Assembly: GCA_900321845.1 (NCBI GenBank)
Contig: ONXT01000230.1
Span: forward strand, 1 to 6,057
Origin: an uncultured Bacteroidales bacterium
GTDB lineage: Bacteria > Bacteroidota > Bacteroidia > Bacteroidales > WCHB1-69
DNA length: 6,057 nt
Reading direction: 5' to 3'
Below the pieces are notes generated by a model. It worked only from the letters and a program-made list of their open reading frames with translations. It was not told the DNA's origin and ran no database searches. This document shows positions 1 to 5,130 of the stretch, piece by piece. The first letter of the stretch is position 1; each line of letters begins with the position of its first letter. The position numbers were made by a program, and so were the translations under genes.

Positions 1-1
1 G

Positions 2-346
2 AAGATTTTCAAGGAAGACACTTTCATTGACTGGAACGACACCGCAGTCAACATCTTCAACAAAATCCGCGGACTGAATCCCGCACCTTGCGCCTGCACC
101 CGCCTCCAGAAGAAAAACGGCGCCACGGAAATACTTAAAATCTATGAGGCAGAAATAGTTGACAAAGCCAATGAAGACGCCAAACCCGGCGAATTTTGCG
201 TGGAACTTCCTAATTTACTGACAATTTCTGCCAAAGACAGAGCTATTTCCATTAAAAATCTGCAATTACAAGGGAAAACACGCCTTTGCATCAGCGATTT
301 TCTGCGCGGTTTTCATTTTGAAAATTACACAAATATATTATTTTAA
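2..346 (+). CDS. fmt: Methionyl-tRNA formyltransferase, C-terminal part (5' end outside window)
   Basis: The frame is open from the left edge and gives 114 residues before a TAA stop. It begins KIFKEDTFIDWNDTAVNIFN and continues with IRGLNPAPCACTRL. This is the typical opening of the C-terminal OB-fold domain of methionyl-tRNA formyltransferase: a short linker, I-D-W, a helix, then (I)RG(L)NP-P-A-T. In this cytoplasmic enzyme the domain helps hold the initiator Met-tRNA, while the N-terminal Rossmann domain (not in this window) transfers the formyl group from 10-formyl-THF. A later stretch, KPGEFCVEL followed by LQLQGKTRL, fits the last strands of that domain. The final codons are clearly AT-rich. 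The gene is cut by the window edge, not broken. Recognition is from the domain pattern only, since the catalytic N-H-D residues lie outside. No clear terminator follows, only a weak hairpin at 366-384. Confidence 0.85.
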   Translation, partial: KIFKEDTFIDWNDTAVNIFNKIRGLNPAPCACTRLQKKNGATEILKIYEAEIVDKANEDAKPGEFCVELPNLLTISAKDRAISIKNLQLQGKTRLCISDFLRGFHFENYTNILF

Positions 347-365
347 TATAATTATTCGTCCATTT

Positions 366-384
366 TTGTTGTATTTATCAACAA
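366..384 (+). terminator. Weak inverted repeat after fmt, possible terminator
   Basis: TTGTTG and CAACAA form a perfect 6-bp stem around a 7-base AT loop, 20 bases after the fmt stop. T-rich sequence follows, but not immediately: a GCGGG stretch lies between. It is the best candidate for the fmt 3' end, but it is AT-rich and weak, so it could be chance in this AT-rich gap. Confidence 0.25.
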
Positions 385-430
385 TTGCGGGCTTTTTATA
401 TTTTTTTCCTCGATTCACGCCAAAAAGAGG

Positions 431-459
431 TTGCGATTAGAAAAATTATTTTAAATTTG
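431..459 (+). promoter_or_regulatory. Bacteroidetes-type promoter for the HU gene
   Basis: TAAATTTG at 452-459 matches the -7 consensus TAnnTTTG of the Bacteroidetes primary sigma factor. A TTG at 431-433 lies 18 bases upstream, close to the usual -33 spacing. Transcription would start a few bases past 460, leaving a leader of roughly 30 A/T-rich bases before the ATG at 498. There is no Shine-Dalgarno sequence, which is normal for this phylum. Confidence 0.65.
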
Positions 460-497
460 CGCAGTTTTTAAAATATTAATCCTTAATTCTTAACAAA

Positions 498-776
498 ATG
501 AATAAAGCTGAATTAATTAATGCTGTAGCTGAAAAAGCAGGCCTTGCCAAGGTTGACGCTAAGAAAGCATTGGATGCTACTATCGAAGCTATCCAAGAAT
601 CCATGAAGAAAGACGAAAAAGTTTCCCTCGTAGGTTTCGGTTCTTTCTCCGTTGTAACCCGCAAAGAAAGAATGGGTCGCAACCCCCGCGCTAAAAAAGG
701 CGAAAAAGCTCAACTCATCAAGATCCCCGCTAAGAAAGTCGTTAAGTTCAAAGCTGGCGCTGGCCTCAGCCTCTAA
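498..776 (+). CDS. hup: HU-family DNA-binding protein
   Basis: This 92-residue protein has the full length and layout of bacterial HU. Helices near 3-14 and 18-38 form the dimer body, followed by the GFGSF turn at 46-50. The basic beta-arm carries GRNP at 60-63, including the Pro that intercalates between base pairs, and is rich in Lys and Arg. The C-terminus (KIPAKKVVKFKAGAGL) is the usual last strand and helix. HU dimers bend and compact DNA in the nucleoid without strong sequence preference. The ATG follows a clear promoter, and a strong hairpin terminator lies about 20 bases after the stop, so the gene is monocistronic. Codon use differs from the neighbours: many GCT, GAA and AAA/AAG codons, as expected for a highly expressed gene. 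HU and IHF subunits look alike, but the compact, extension-free sequence favours HU. Confidence 0.95.
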   Translation: MNKAELINAVAEKAGLAKVDAKKALDATIEAIQESMKKDEKVSLVGFGSFSVVTRKERMGRNPRAKKGEKAQLIKIPAKKVVKFKAGAGLSL

Positions 777-796
777 CACTTCATCAGCGATCACGC

Positions 797-831
797 AAAA
801 AAAAGCCCATTTTTCGGTGGGCTTTTTTTTT
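797..831 (+). terminator. Rho-independent terminator after the HU gene
   Basis: GCCCA (805-809) pairs with TGGGC (818-822). The stem is extended by an A8 tract on the left (797-804) and a T9 tract on the right (823-831), with an 8-base loop TTTTTCGG. Because it has both an A-tract and a T-tract it could work in both directions, but only the plus-strand gene needs it here. Confidence 0.9.
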
Positions 832-936
832 GCCTCCGCCCAAACAGCACTCAAACTTCAATCTCCAAACATTGGCAAGAGATTTTTAATTGAATCGAAA
901 GCTAAATCACTTGGACTGAAGTTCTTGGCACAGTTT

Positions 937-960
937 CATCAATCACTCATCATCAATCAC
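937..960 (+). repeat. Pair of 10-bp direct repeats before trmH
   Basis: CATCAATCAC occurs at 937-946 and again at 951-960, separated by TCAT, directly upstream of the trmH start. The units are low-complexity CAT/CAA-like sequence. They lie in the probable trmH leader. No function can be assigned. Confidence 0.4.
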
Positions 961-968
961 AGAGCATC

Positions 969-1694
969 ATGTGGAGAGAAAACCAGGAGGAACTCAAACA
1001 GGAATTTTTCGACCGCTTCACACGCGGACAAAAAGCCGAACTCATTCCCTATCTGCGCACCTTCGTCACGCCTGAACGCGACGCGCGCATACAGTCGGTG
1101 CTGGCGAACCGCACCCGCCATTTCACCATCGTGCTGGAAGACCTTTTCCAAACGCAGAACATCAGCGCGGTGATGCGCACCAGCGAATGCTACGGCATCC
1201 AGGATGTCCATATCGTGGAGAAGGAGTATGAATTCACGATTCACCAGGCGATTTCCATGGGTGCGAACAAATGGCTCACGCTGCACAACTACCCCAACGA
1301 GCCGGGCAATGTGAAAAGGTGCGCCGACCATCTCCACGCGGCCGGCTACAAGCTCGTGGCCACGCTGCCCGCCGAAAACAGCCTCTTCCTCCACGACCTG
1401 CCTGTGGAAGACAAAACCGCCTTCTGGTTCGGCACCGAACTCACAGGGCTCTCCGACGAAGCCATCGCCTGCTGCGACTGCGCCGTGAAAATCCCGATGT
1501 ACGGCTTCACCGAAAGTTTCAACATCTCCAACTCCGTCGCCATACTCGTATCCAATATGGTGGAACGACTTCACCAATCCAATGTGAATTGGCAGCTGTC
1601 GGACGACGAAATCACCGAGCAGACCTTCGAATGGCTCTGCAAATCCATCCGCGAACCTGCTTTCATCATCCAAGATTATTGGAAAAGGAAGTAG
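969..1694 (+). CDS. trmH: TrmH/SpoU-family tRNA (Gm18) 2'-O-methyltransferase
   Basis: A 241-residue SPOUT-class enzyme that methylates a ribose 2'-OH in RNA using S-adenosylmethionine. All three SpoU motifs are present in order. Motif 1 is N64-ISAVM-R70, with the catalytic-type Arg. Motif 2 is FGTELTGLS at 154-162. Motif 3 is IPMYGFTESFNISNSVA at 175-191, which forms the trefoil knot and SAM site. The short N-terminal helical part before LEDLFQTQN and the C-terminal tail ending DYWKRK match TrmH more than the larger RlmB, which has a separate N-terminal substrate-binding domain. TrmH modifies G18 in the D-loop of tRNAs. The ATG at 969 gives the usual length (E. coli TrmH is about 229 residues). 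It stands alone between the HU terminator and rplS, and I see no TAnnTTTG box upstream. The family is certain; the exact substrate (Gm18) is inferred. Confidence 0.87.
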   Translation: MWRENQEELKQEFFDRFTRGQKAELIPYLRTFVTPERDARIQSVLANRTRHFTIVLEDLFQTQNISAVMRTSECYGIQDVHIVEKEYEFTIHQAISMGANKWLTLHNYPNEPGNVKRCADHLHAAGYKLVATLPAENSLFLHDLPVEDKTAFWFGTELTGLSDEAIACCDCAVKIPMYGFTESFNISNSVAILVSNMVERLHQSNVNWQLSDDEITEQTFEWLCKSIREPAFIIQDYWKRK

Positions 1695-1729
1695 CCGCGA
1701 CCTGTGACGAGAAATGTAAAATACGCCCG

Positions 1730-1752
1730 CTGTTCACAGACATCTGTTCACA
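1730..1752 (+). repeat. Pair of 9-bp direct repeats CTGTTCACA
   Basis: CTGTTCACA occurs twice (1730-1738, 1744-1752) with a GACAT spacer, a 14-base period. It lies about 100 bases upstream of the rplS -7 box, far for a repressor site but possible for an activator. It may be chance. Confidence 0.35.
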
Positions 1753-1830
1753 TTTGATTACAAAAACCAAATAACATCTTTGAAATCAAGCACTTAACAA
1801 AATATAAAATAAAAATTTGAGCGACTGTCG

Positions 1831-1857
1831 TTTGTATAAAAAAAAGTTGTACTTTTG
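1831..1857 (+). promoter_or_regulatory. Bacteroidetes-type promoter for rplS
   Basis: TACTTTTG at 1850-1857 is an exact TAnnTTTG -7 box. The nearest -33-like TTTG is at 1831-1834, 15 bases upstream, a little shorter than the usual spacing. The leader to the ATG at 1898 would be about 30-35 bases, A-rich, with no Shine-Dalgarno sequence. Confidence 0.65.
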
Positions 1858-1897
1858 CAGCCCAAAATTGCAAGTAAAAAAGTAAATATATAAAGAG

Positions 1898-2251
1898 ATG
1901 AAAAACCAGTTAGTTCAGTACGTAGAAGACACTTTCGTTGAGAAGAAAGAGTATCCGAAATTCAAGGCCGGTGACACCATTACCGTAGCTTATAAAATCA
2001 TTGAAGGTAGCAAGGAACGTATCCAGCACTTCCAGGGCGTGGTTCTGCAAATTGCAGGTCAGGGCGCTACGAAGGACTTCACTATCCGCAAGATTTCCGG
2101 CGGCATCGGCGTGGAAAGAATCTTCCCGTTCAACTCCCCCCGTATCACCGAAATCACCGTCAACAAACGCGGCTTGGTTCGTCGTTCCAGAATTTTCTAC
2201 CTGCGCGGACTTACCGGCAAGAAAGCCCGTATCAAAGAAAAAAGAGGTTAA
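1898..2251 (+). CDS. rplS: 50S ribosomal protein L19
   Basis: A 117-residue protein with complete bL19 features: KAGDTITVAYKIIEGSKERIQHFQG near 24-48, then FTIRKISGGIGVERIFPFNSP at about 61-81, and a basic tail RSRIFYLRGLTGKKARIKEK. The length matches the family (E. coli L19 is 115). L19 sits on the large subunit at the interface with the 30S and contributes to an intersubunit bridge. In many proteobacteria rplS lies in the rpsP-rimM-trmD-rplS operon; here it stands alone with its own promoter and terminator. The ATG at 1898 begins the conserved N-terminus (MKNQLVQYVE), so the start is secure. Confidence 0.97.
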   Translation: MKNQLVQYVEDTFVEKKEYPKFKAGDTITVAYKIIEGSKERIQHFQGVVLQIAGQGATKDFTIRKISGGIGVERIFPFNSPRITEITVNKRGLVRRSRIFYLRGLTGKKARIKEKRG

Positions 2252-2274
2252 TATTTTTATCGTTCCTTATACAG

Positions 2275-2299
2275 AAAACGCTTGCAAAAGCGTTTTTTT
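2275..2299 (+). terminator. Rho-independent terminator after rplS
   Basis: AAAACGCTT (2275-2283) and AAGCGTTTT (2288-2296) form a perfect 9-bp stem with a GCAA (GNRA-type) tetraloop, and the T-run extends through 2299. The A/T outer part overlaps the T-run, as is usual for compact terminators. It ends only 12 bases before the next start codon, so it is also part of any read-through leader of the downstream methyltransferase. Confidence 0.85.
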
Positions 2300-2311
2300 A
2301 TTGCTTTTTTT

Positions 2312-3079
2312 ATGGCACTTATCCAATCTTTCGAGAAATCCGGCAACTTTCTGTTCAAACACCGCGGCATCATCCCCGTGTTCGTATTCCTTGTCTGCGC
2401 CCCGATCCTCTGCTTCACCACCTCCCTCTCCTTCTATGAAGAAATGTCAACGGGCGGGCGGGTTGCCCTCGCCATCGCAGCCATGCTGATCTCACTGGCG
2501 GGAATCGCCGTACGCGCCTACACCATAGGCACCACACCACATGGCACCTCAGGACGCAACACCGACAAGCAGGTTGCCAAGCAGCTGAACACCAAGGGTA
2601 TCTACTCCATCGTGCGCCACCCGCTCTACCTTGGAAACTACTTGATGTGGCTGGGACTGCTCGTCTTCATCATGGACTTGCCATTCCTCATCGCCGTCTC
2701 CTTGGTATATTGGCTTTATTATGAGAGGATTATGTTCGCCGAAGAGAGTTTCCTCACCCGCGAGTTCGGACAGCAATACATCGACTGGTCGATGAGAGTG
2801 CCGCCCTTTCTACCCAAATTCAATCAGTTTGAAAAAGGCGACGTACCCTTCCACTTCAAGTCCGTTTTGCGGAGGGAGTACTCCGGCATCTTCGCCATCA
2901 CGCTCTGTTTCACCCTCGTTGACTACCTGCGCACATGGCTCCTGTGTGAGTTCACAACTGACATGCAGTGGATTCGCCCTTCCGGCATCGTCTGCCTTGT
3001 GATGCTGGTGGCGATGCTCGTGTTGCGCACGCTCAAGCACCACAGCCGCCTGCTCGCCGCCGAGGAGAACCGCGACTAA
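2312..3079 (+). CDS. ICMT/PEMT-type integral membrane methyltransferase
   Basis: A 255-residue membrane protein with about five hydrophobic segments (roughly 19-40, 50-70, 109-136, 190-210, 223-239). Its core is GIYSIVRHPLYLGN at 96-109, followed by YYERIMFAEESFL at 136-148 and FGQQYIDW. The RHP-Y-G plus downstream Glu pattern is the SAM-binding signature of the isoprenylcysteine carboxyl methyltransferase / phospholipid methyltransferase superfamily. Bacteria generally lack prenylated CAAX proteins, so the substrate is probably a lipid or envelope molecule. One related bacterial enzyme, Leptospira LmtA, methylates a lipid A phosphate, but nothing here proves that role. The ATG at 2312 was chosen because an in-frame TTG at 2282 lies inside the upstream terminator stem. 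The C-terminus continues past the SAM motif with two more membrane segments and a charged tail. No TAnnTTTG promoter is visible between 2252 and 2311. Confidence 0.8.
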   Translation: MALIQSFEKSGNFLFKHRGIIPVFVFLVCAPILCFTTSLSFYEEMSTGGRVALAIAAMLISLAGIAVRAYTIGTTPHGTSGRNTDKQVAKQLNTKGIYSIVRHPLYLGNYLMWLGLLVFIMDLPFLIAVSLVYWLYYERIMFAEESFLTREFGQQYIDWSMRVPPFLPKFNQFEKGDVPFHFKSVLRREYSGIFAITLCFTLVDYLRTWLLCEFTTDMQWIRPSGIVCLVMLVAMLVLRTLKHHSRLLAAEENRD

Positions 3080-3109
3080 ACCATTGATTTGTCACGGGAA
3101 ACCGTAAAT

Positions 3110-3757
3110 TCAAAGCGAACTCATCACTCCCTTATAGCAGTAGATGGCTTGGGCGAGGGTGGGGTTCTCGATGATGGCTGAATGGAGCTCGGCACGGGTG
3201 AGCAACGGGAAGATGAGAGAGAGTATGAAGTCGCCCAAAGCGGCGCTGGCCGCCCAGTTACCTTCCGGCACGTGCAAGATGTCGTCCAAAAGCTCCCCGT
3301 TTTCTACATTCTTAACCAATTTTAACGAAAGTGCCGTGATGTTTTTGATTTGCAAAAGGGCTATCATTTCGGGAGAGAGTTGCGCGGCGGAAACCGGCGA
3401 AACGATAACCTGCCCGTCCTGCAGAAGGGCGGTCTCCTCCAATGAGAACGGTGCCAACTTCACCAGCACCGTGGACTTGCGATAAACGAACCGCACCTCG
3501 TCCTCGATGACGGCGCCTGCATCGGCATAGTCGAGGTCGATCAGGCCGAGGGGTTTGCCCAACCCTCGGCATACTCGCACCGCTATATGGTTCTCTGTCA
3601 GCGTCTCAACTGTATAGGGCAGAATGGTCACACGCTTGTCGGGGGTGAGCGTGTTGCCGTTCAAAAAGCCGACGGAAAACTCAAACGGCACCGTCGGTTC
3701 GTCCACCGCCTGCCGCTGCGTTTCCAGTTCATATCCGCTGTCCAGATAGTTGGCCAT
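3110..3757 (-). CDS. Alanine-dehydrogenase-like protein lacking the NAD-binding domain
   Basis: With the ATG at 3757 the protein has 215 residues. Residues 27-148 follow the AlaDH/transhydrogenase N-terminal domain: TPDKRVTILPYTVETLTENH (R42 at the conserved substrate-binding Arg), then DLDYADAGAVI, VLVKLAP (K100 at the catalytic Lys), SLEETALLQDGQVIVS, LSPEMIALL, and ITALSLKLV. From about 160 it jumps to the family's C-terminal helices: VPEGNWAASAALGDFILSLIFPLL resembles the usual VPN-SRVA-TAS-ALSNI-PLL, and the end PTLAQAIYCYKGVM resembles the final GVY-Y-G. The GxGxxG NAD-binding domain that normally lies between is absent, and intact enzymes have about 360-410 residues. The position of the catalytic His appears to be Ser123. 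It therefore cannot be an NAD-dependent alanine dehydrogenase. The start follows the tsaE stop after one base; an alternative ATG at 3775 would overlap tsaE and add six residues. Confidence 0.75.
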   Translation of the reverse strand: MANYLDSGYELETQRQAVDEPTVPFEFSVGFLNGNTLTPDKRVTILPYTVETLTENHIAVRVCRGLGKPLGLIDLDYADAGAVIEDEVRFVYRKSTVLVKLAPFSLEETALLQDGQVIVSPVSAAQLSPEMIALLQIKNITALSLKLVKNVENGELLDDILHVPEGNWAASAALGDFILSLIFPLLTRAELHSAIIENPTLAQAIYCYKGVMSSL

Positions 3758-3758
3758 C

Positions 3759-4175
3759 TTATTTGGAAATTTCAATCAACCGGCGATTATTCTCGCCCAA
3801 AGAGATACGCACCTTCACAAATTCGGGACGCACCAATGCCTCCACATTCTCCGTCCACTCCATGAAACAGTAATAGCCACTGTCCAAATACTCCTCCACC
3901 CCTATTTCGTATGCATCACGCAAATTATCGATGCGATAGAAATCAAAGTGGTAGATGGATTCATTGCGATTCGTAAGATACTCATTCACAATGGCAAACG
4001 TGGGACTTGAGGTGGTGTCCACGGCACCAAGTCGCTTACAAATCCTCTTGATGAAAGTCGTTTTGCCGACCCCCATCTCACCGTAGAAACAAAAAACACG
4101 GTCGGAGGGGAAAGCGGCGAGCAACTGTTCAGCGGCCCCAGAGAGTTCATTTTCAGAAAAAACCGTAATCTGCAT
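3759..4175 (-). CDS. tsaE: tRNA t6A37 threonylcarbamoyltransferase complex ATPase TsaE
   Basis: A 138-residue P-loop protein of the TsaE (YjeE) family. The Walker A motif is GEMGVGKTT at 32-40. It is followed by the family-specific SSPTFAIVNEY (56-66), HFDFYR (76-81, Walker B region with D78), and FMEW at 104-107 with a conserved Glu. TsaE is the small cytoplasmic ATPase that works with TsaB and TsaD to attach threonylcarbamoyl to A37 of ANN-decoding tRNAs. The length is normal (E. coli about 153). The ATG at 4175 lies about 17 bases from a clear minus-strand -7 box. The downstream alanine-dehydrogenase-like gene begins one base after its TAA, so the two probably share a transcript with coupled translation. 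Confidence 0.95.
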   Translation of the reverse strand: MQITVFSENELSGAAEQLLAAFPSDRVFCFYGEMGVGKTTFIKRICKRLGAVDTTSSPTFAIVNEYLTNRNESIYHFDFYRIDNLRDAYEIGVEEYLDSGYYCFMEWTENVEALVRPEFVKVRISLGENNRRLIEISK

Positions 4176-4192
4176 CGTTTCGATTTTGGCGG

Positions 4193-4224
4193 CAAATATA
4201 CTAATATTTATTGTATTTTTGCAA
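4193..4224 (-). promoter_or_regulatory. Promoter for tsaE and the ald-like gene
   Basis: Read on the minus strand, TATATTTG (4200-4193) is an exact TAnnTTTG box. A TTG (4224-4222) lies 21 bases upstream in the -33 position, a good match to the Bacteroidetes promoter pattern. The leader to the ATG at 4175 would be very short, roughly 10 bases. Its -33 box abuts the -7 box of the divergent amn promoter. Confidence 0.65.
4214..4221 (+). promoter_or_regulatory. -7 box of the amn promoter
   Basis: TATTTTTG is an exact TAnnTTTG box, 22 bases before the ATG at 4244. The nearest upstream TTTTG (4184-4188) is about 25 bases away, longer than usual, so the -33 element is unclear. The leader is short and A-rich with no Shine-Dalgarno sequence. 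Confidence 0.55.
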
Positions 4225-4243
4225 CCGAAAAAAACGAACCATC

Positions 4244-5026
4244 ATGAATTCACGTCAGGAGATTGTGGCCAATTGGCTGCCAAGATACACGGGAATGCCG
4301 ATTGATAAATTCGGCAAATACATCATTCTCACGAATTTCAAGGACTACATCCAGCACTTTGCCGAGTTGATGGACGCAGAGATTTACGGTTTGGACCGTC
4401 CGATGCAATGCGCGACCAAAGACGACATTTCAATCATCAACTTCCAGATGGGCAGTCCGATGGCGGCCACCATCATGGACTTACTGTCGGCGACGATGCC
4501 GAAGGCGGTGCTTTTTCTGGGCAAGACCGGCAGTCTGAAGAGCTACATCGGCTTGGGCGAGCTGATTCTGCCGATTGCGGCCATACGCGGCGAGGGAACC
4601 TCCAATGACTATTTCCCGCCGGAAGTGCCCGCCCTGCCGGCATTCAACCTCGAGAAGGCCATCTCCACCACCATCCGCGACTACGGCCGCGAGTACTGGA
4701 CTGGCACGGTTTATACCACCAACCGCCGCGTGTGGGAGCACGACGAGGAATTCAAAAACTACCTGAAGAGAATCAGGACAACCGCCGTGGATATGGAAAC
4801 GGCGACGCTCTTCACCGTCGGCTTCTACAACCGGATTCCGACAGGTGCGCTTTTGCTGGTTTCCGACCAACCGATGCAGCCCGACGGCATTAAAACTGAA
4901 AAATCCGACAAGCAGGTAACAGCAAACTTCGCTTTGCAGCACCTCCAAATCGGCATCGACTCCCTTCGGCAGCTCATTGAAAAAAAATTGACAGTCAAAC
5001 ACTTACGTTTCGATTATTACGAATAA
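4244..5026 (+). CDS. amn: AMP nucleosidase (short Bacteroidetes form)
   Basis: This 260-residue protein hydrolyses AMP to adenine and ribose 5-phosphate in the cytoplasm, linking adenylate pools to purine salvage. It belongs to the nucleoside phosphorylase superfamily. NFQMGSPMAAT (66-76) and KAVLFLGKTGS (87-97) form the core strands and loops. GEGTSNDYFPPEVPALPAF (116-134) is very characteristic of AMP nucleosidases. VDMETATLF (182-190) is the ribose-binding M-E motif, and SDQP (207-210) carries the catalytic-type Asp. E. coli Amn has about 484 residues with an N-terminal regulatory domain; this form is the catalytic domain alone, as I recall for Bacteroides, so regulation may differ. The ATG at 4244 starts the conserved RQEIVANWLPRYTG. 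An in-frame TTG at 4211 lies upstream of the -7 box and is not the start. It is divergent from tsaE. Confidence 0.92.
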   Translation: MNSRQEIVANWLPRYTGMPIDKFGKYIILTNFKDYIQHFAELMDAEIYGLDRPMQCATKDDISIINFQMGSPMAATIMDLLSATMPKAVLFLGKTGSLKSYIGLGELILPIAAIRGEGTSNDYFPPEVPALPAFNLEKAISTTIRDYGREYWTGTVYTTNRRVWEHDEEFKNYLKRIRTTAVDMETATLFTVGFYNRIPTGALLLVSDQPMQPDGIKTEKSDKQVTANFALQHLQIGIDSLRQLIEKKLTVKHLRFDYYE

Positions 5027-5038
5027 TCATTATTTTTT
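5012..5038 (+). terminator. Weak AT-rich hairpin at the amn stop, possible terminator
   Basis: GATTATT (5012-5018) and AATAATC (5022-5028) form a perfect 7-bp stem with a 3-base ACG loop that includes the amn stop codon, followed by ATTAT6. The stem is almost all A-T, so termination would be weak. The placement suits amn, and the next gene has its own promoter. Confidence 0.35.
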
Positions 5039-5069
5039 GCGACAAAAAGAACTTTTTTGATTTTGCATA

Positions 5070-5099
5070 TTGCCAAATTCAAAATTATTCGTAATTTTG
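5070..5099 (+). promoter_or_regulatory. Bacteroidetes-type promoter for trxA and tRNA-Leu
   Basis: TAATTTTG (5092-5099) is an exact TAnnTTTG box. A TTG at 5070-5072 lies 19 bases upstream in the -33 position. The start would be a few bases after 5100, giving an A-rich leader of about 25 bases before the ATG at 5131. With no terminator until 5545, this promoter probably also drives the tRNA. Confidence 0.7.
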
Positions 5100-5130
5100 C
5101 GCTCTAATTTGAAACGAAAAAAAAGACAGT

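Larger units (their letters stand above)
1695..1897. other. trmH-rplS intergenic region
   Basis: About 200 bases without a gene. The first part keeps neighbour-like composition and holds two copies of CTGTTCACA (1730-1738 and 1744-1752). The second part, from about 1785, is very AT-rich and carries the rplS promoter. I see no hairpin with a T-tract for trmH and no RNA gene. Confidence 0.6.

Noticed and set aside
957..1673. Long open frame (238 codons) on the minus strand opposite trmH
   Set aside because: It lies fully antisense to a well-supported trmH, its product is rich in Gly, Val, His and Arg without any recognisable motif, and GC-rich codon bias explains the missing stops.
2282..2311. 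In-frame TTG as an upstream start for the membrane methyltransferase
   Set aside because: The TTG lies inside the terminator stem and adds a Phe-rich decapeptide encoded by the T-run; the ATG at 2312 is better.
2001..2489. Plus-strand open frame overlapping rplS and the membrane methyltransferase in another frame
   Set aside because: Its Ser/Pro/Arg-rich product has no motif, and it crosses a strong terminator between two real genes.
3094..3105. ACGG-GAAA-CCGT hairpin between the convergent membrane methyltransferase and ald-like genes
   Set aside because: The stem is only 4 bp and no T-run follows on either strand, so it is not a credible terminator.
4211..4243. In-frame TTG as an upstream start for amn
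   Set aside because: It lies before the -7 box, so it would not be on the mRNA, and the conserved sequence begins just after the ATG at 4244.
4481..5002. Minus-strand open frame of 173 codons inside amn
   Set aside because: It is antisense to a conserved gene, has no leader or promoter, and its translation has no domain pattern.
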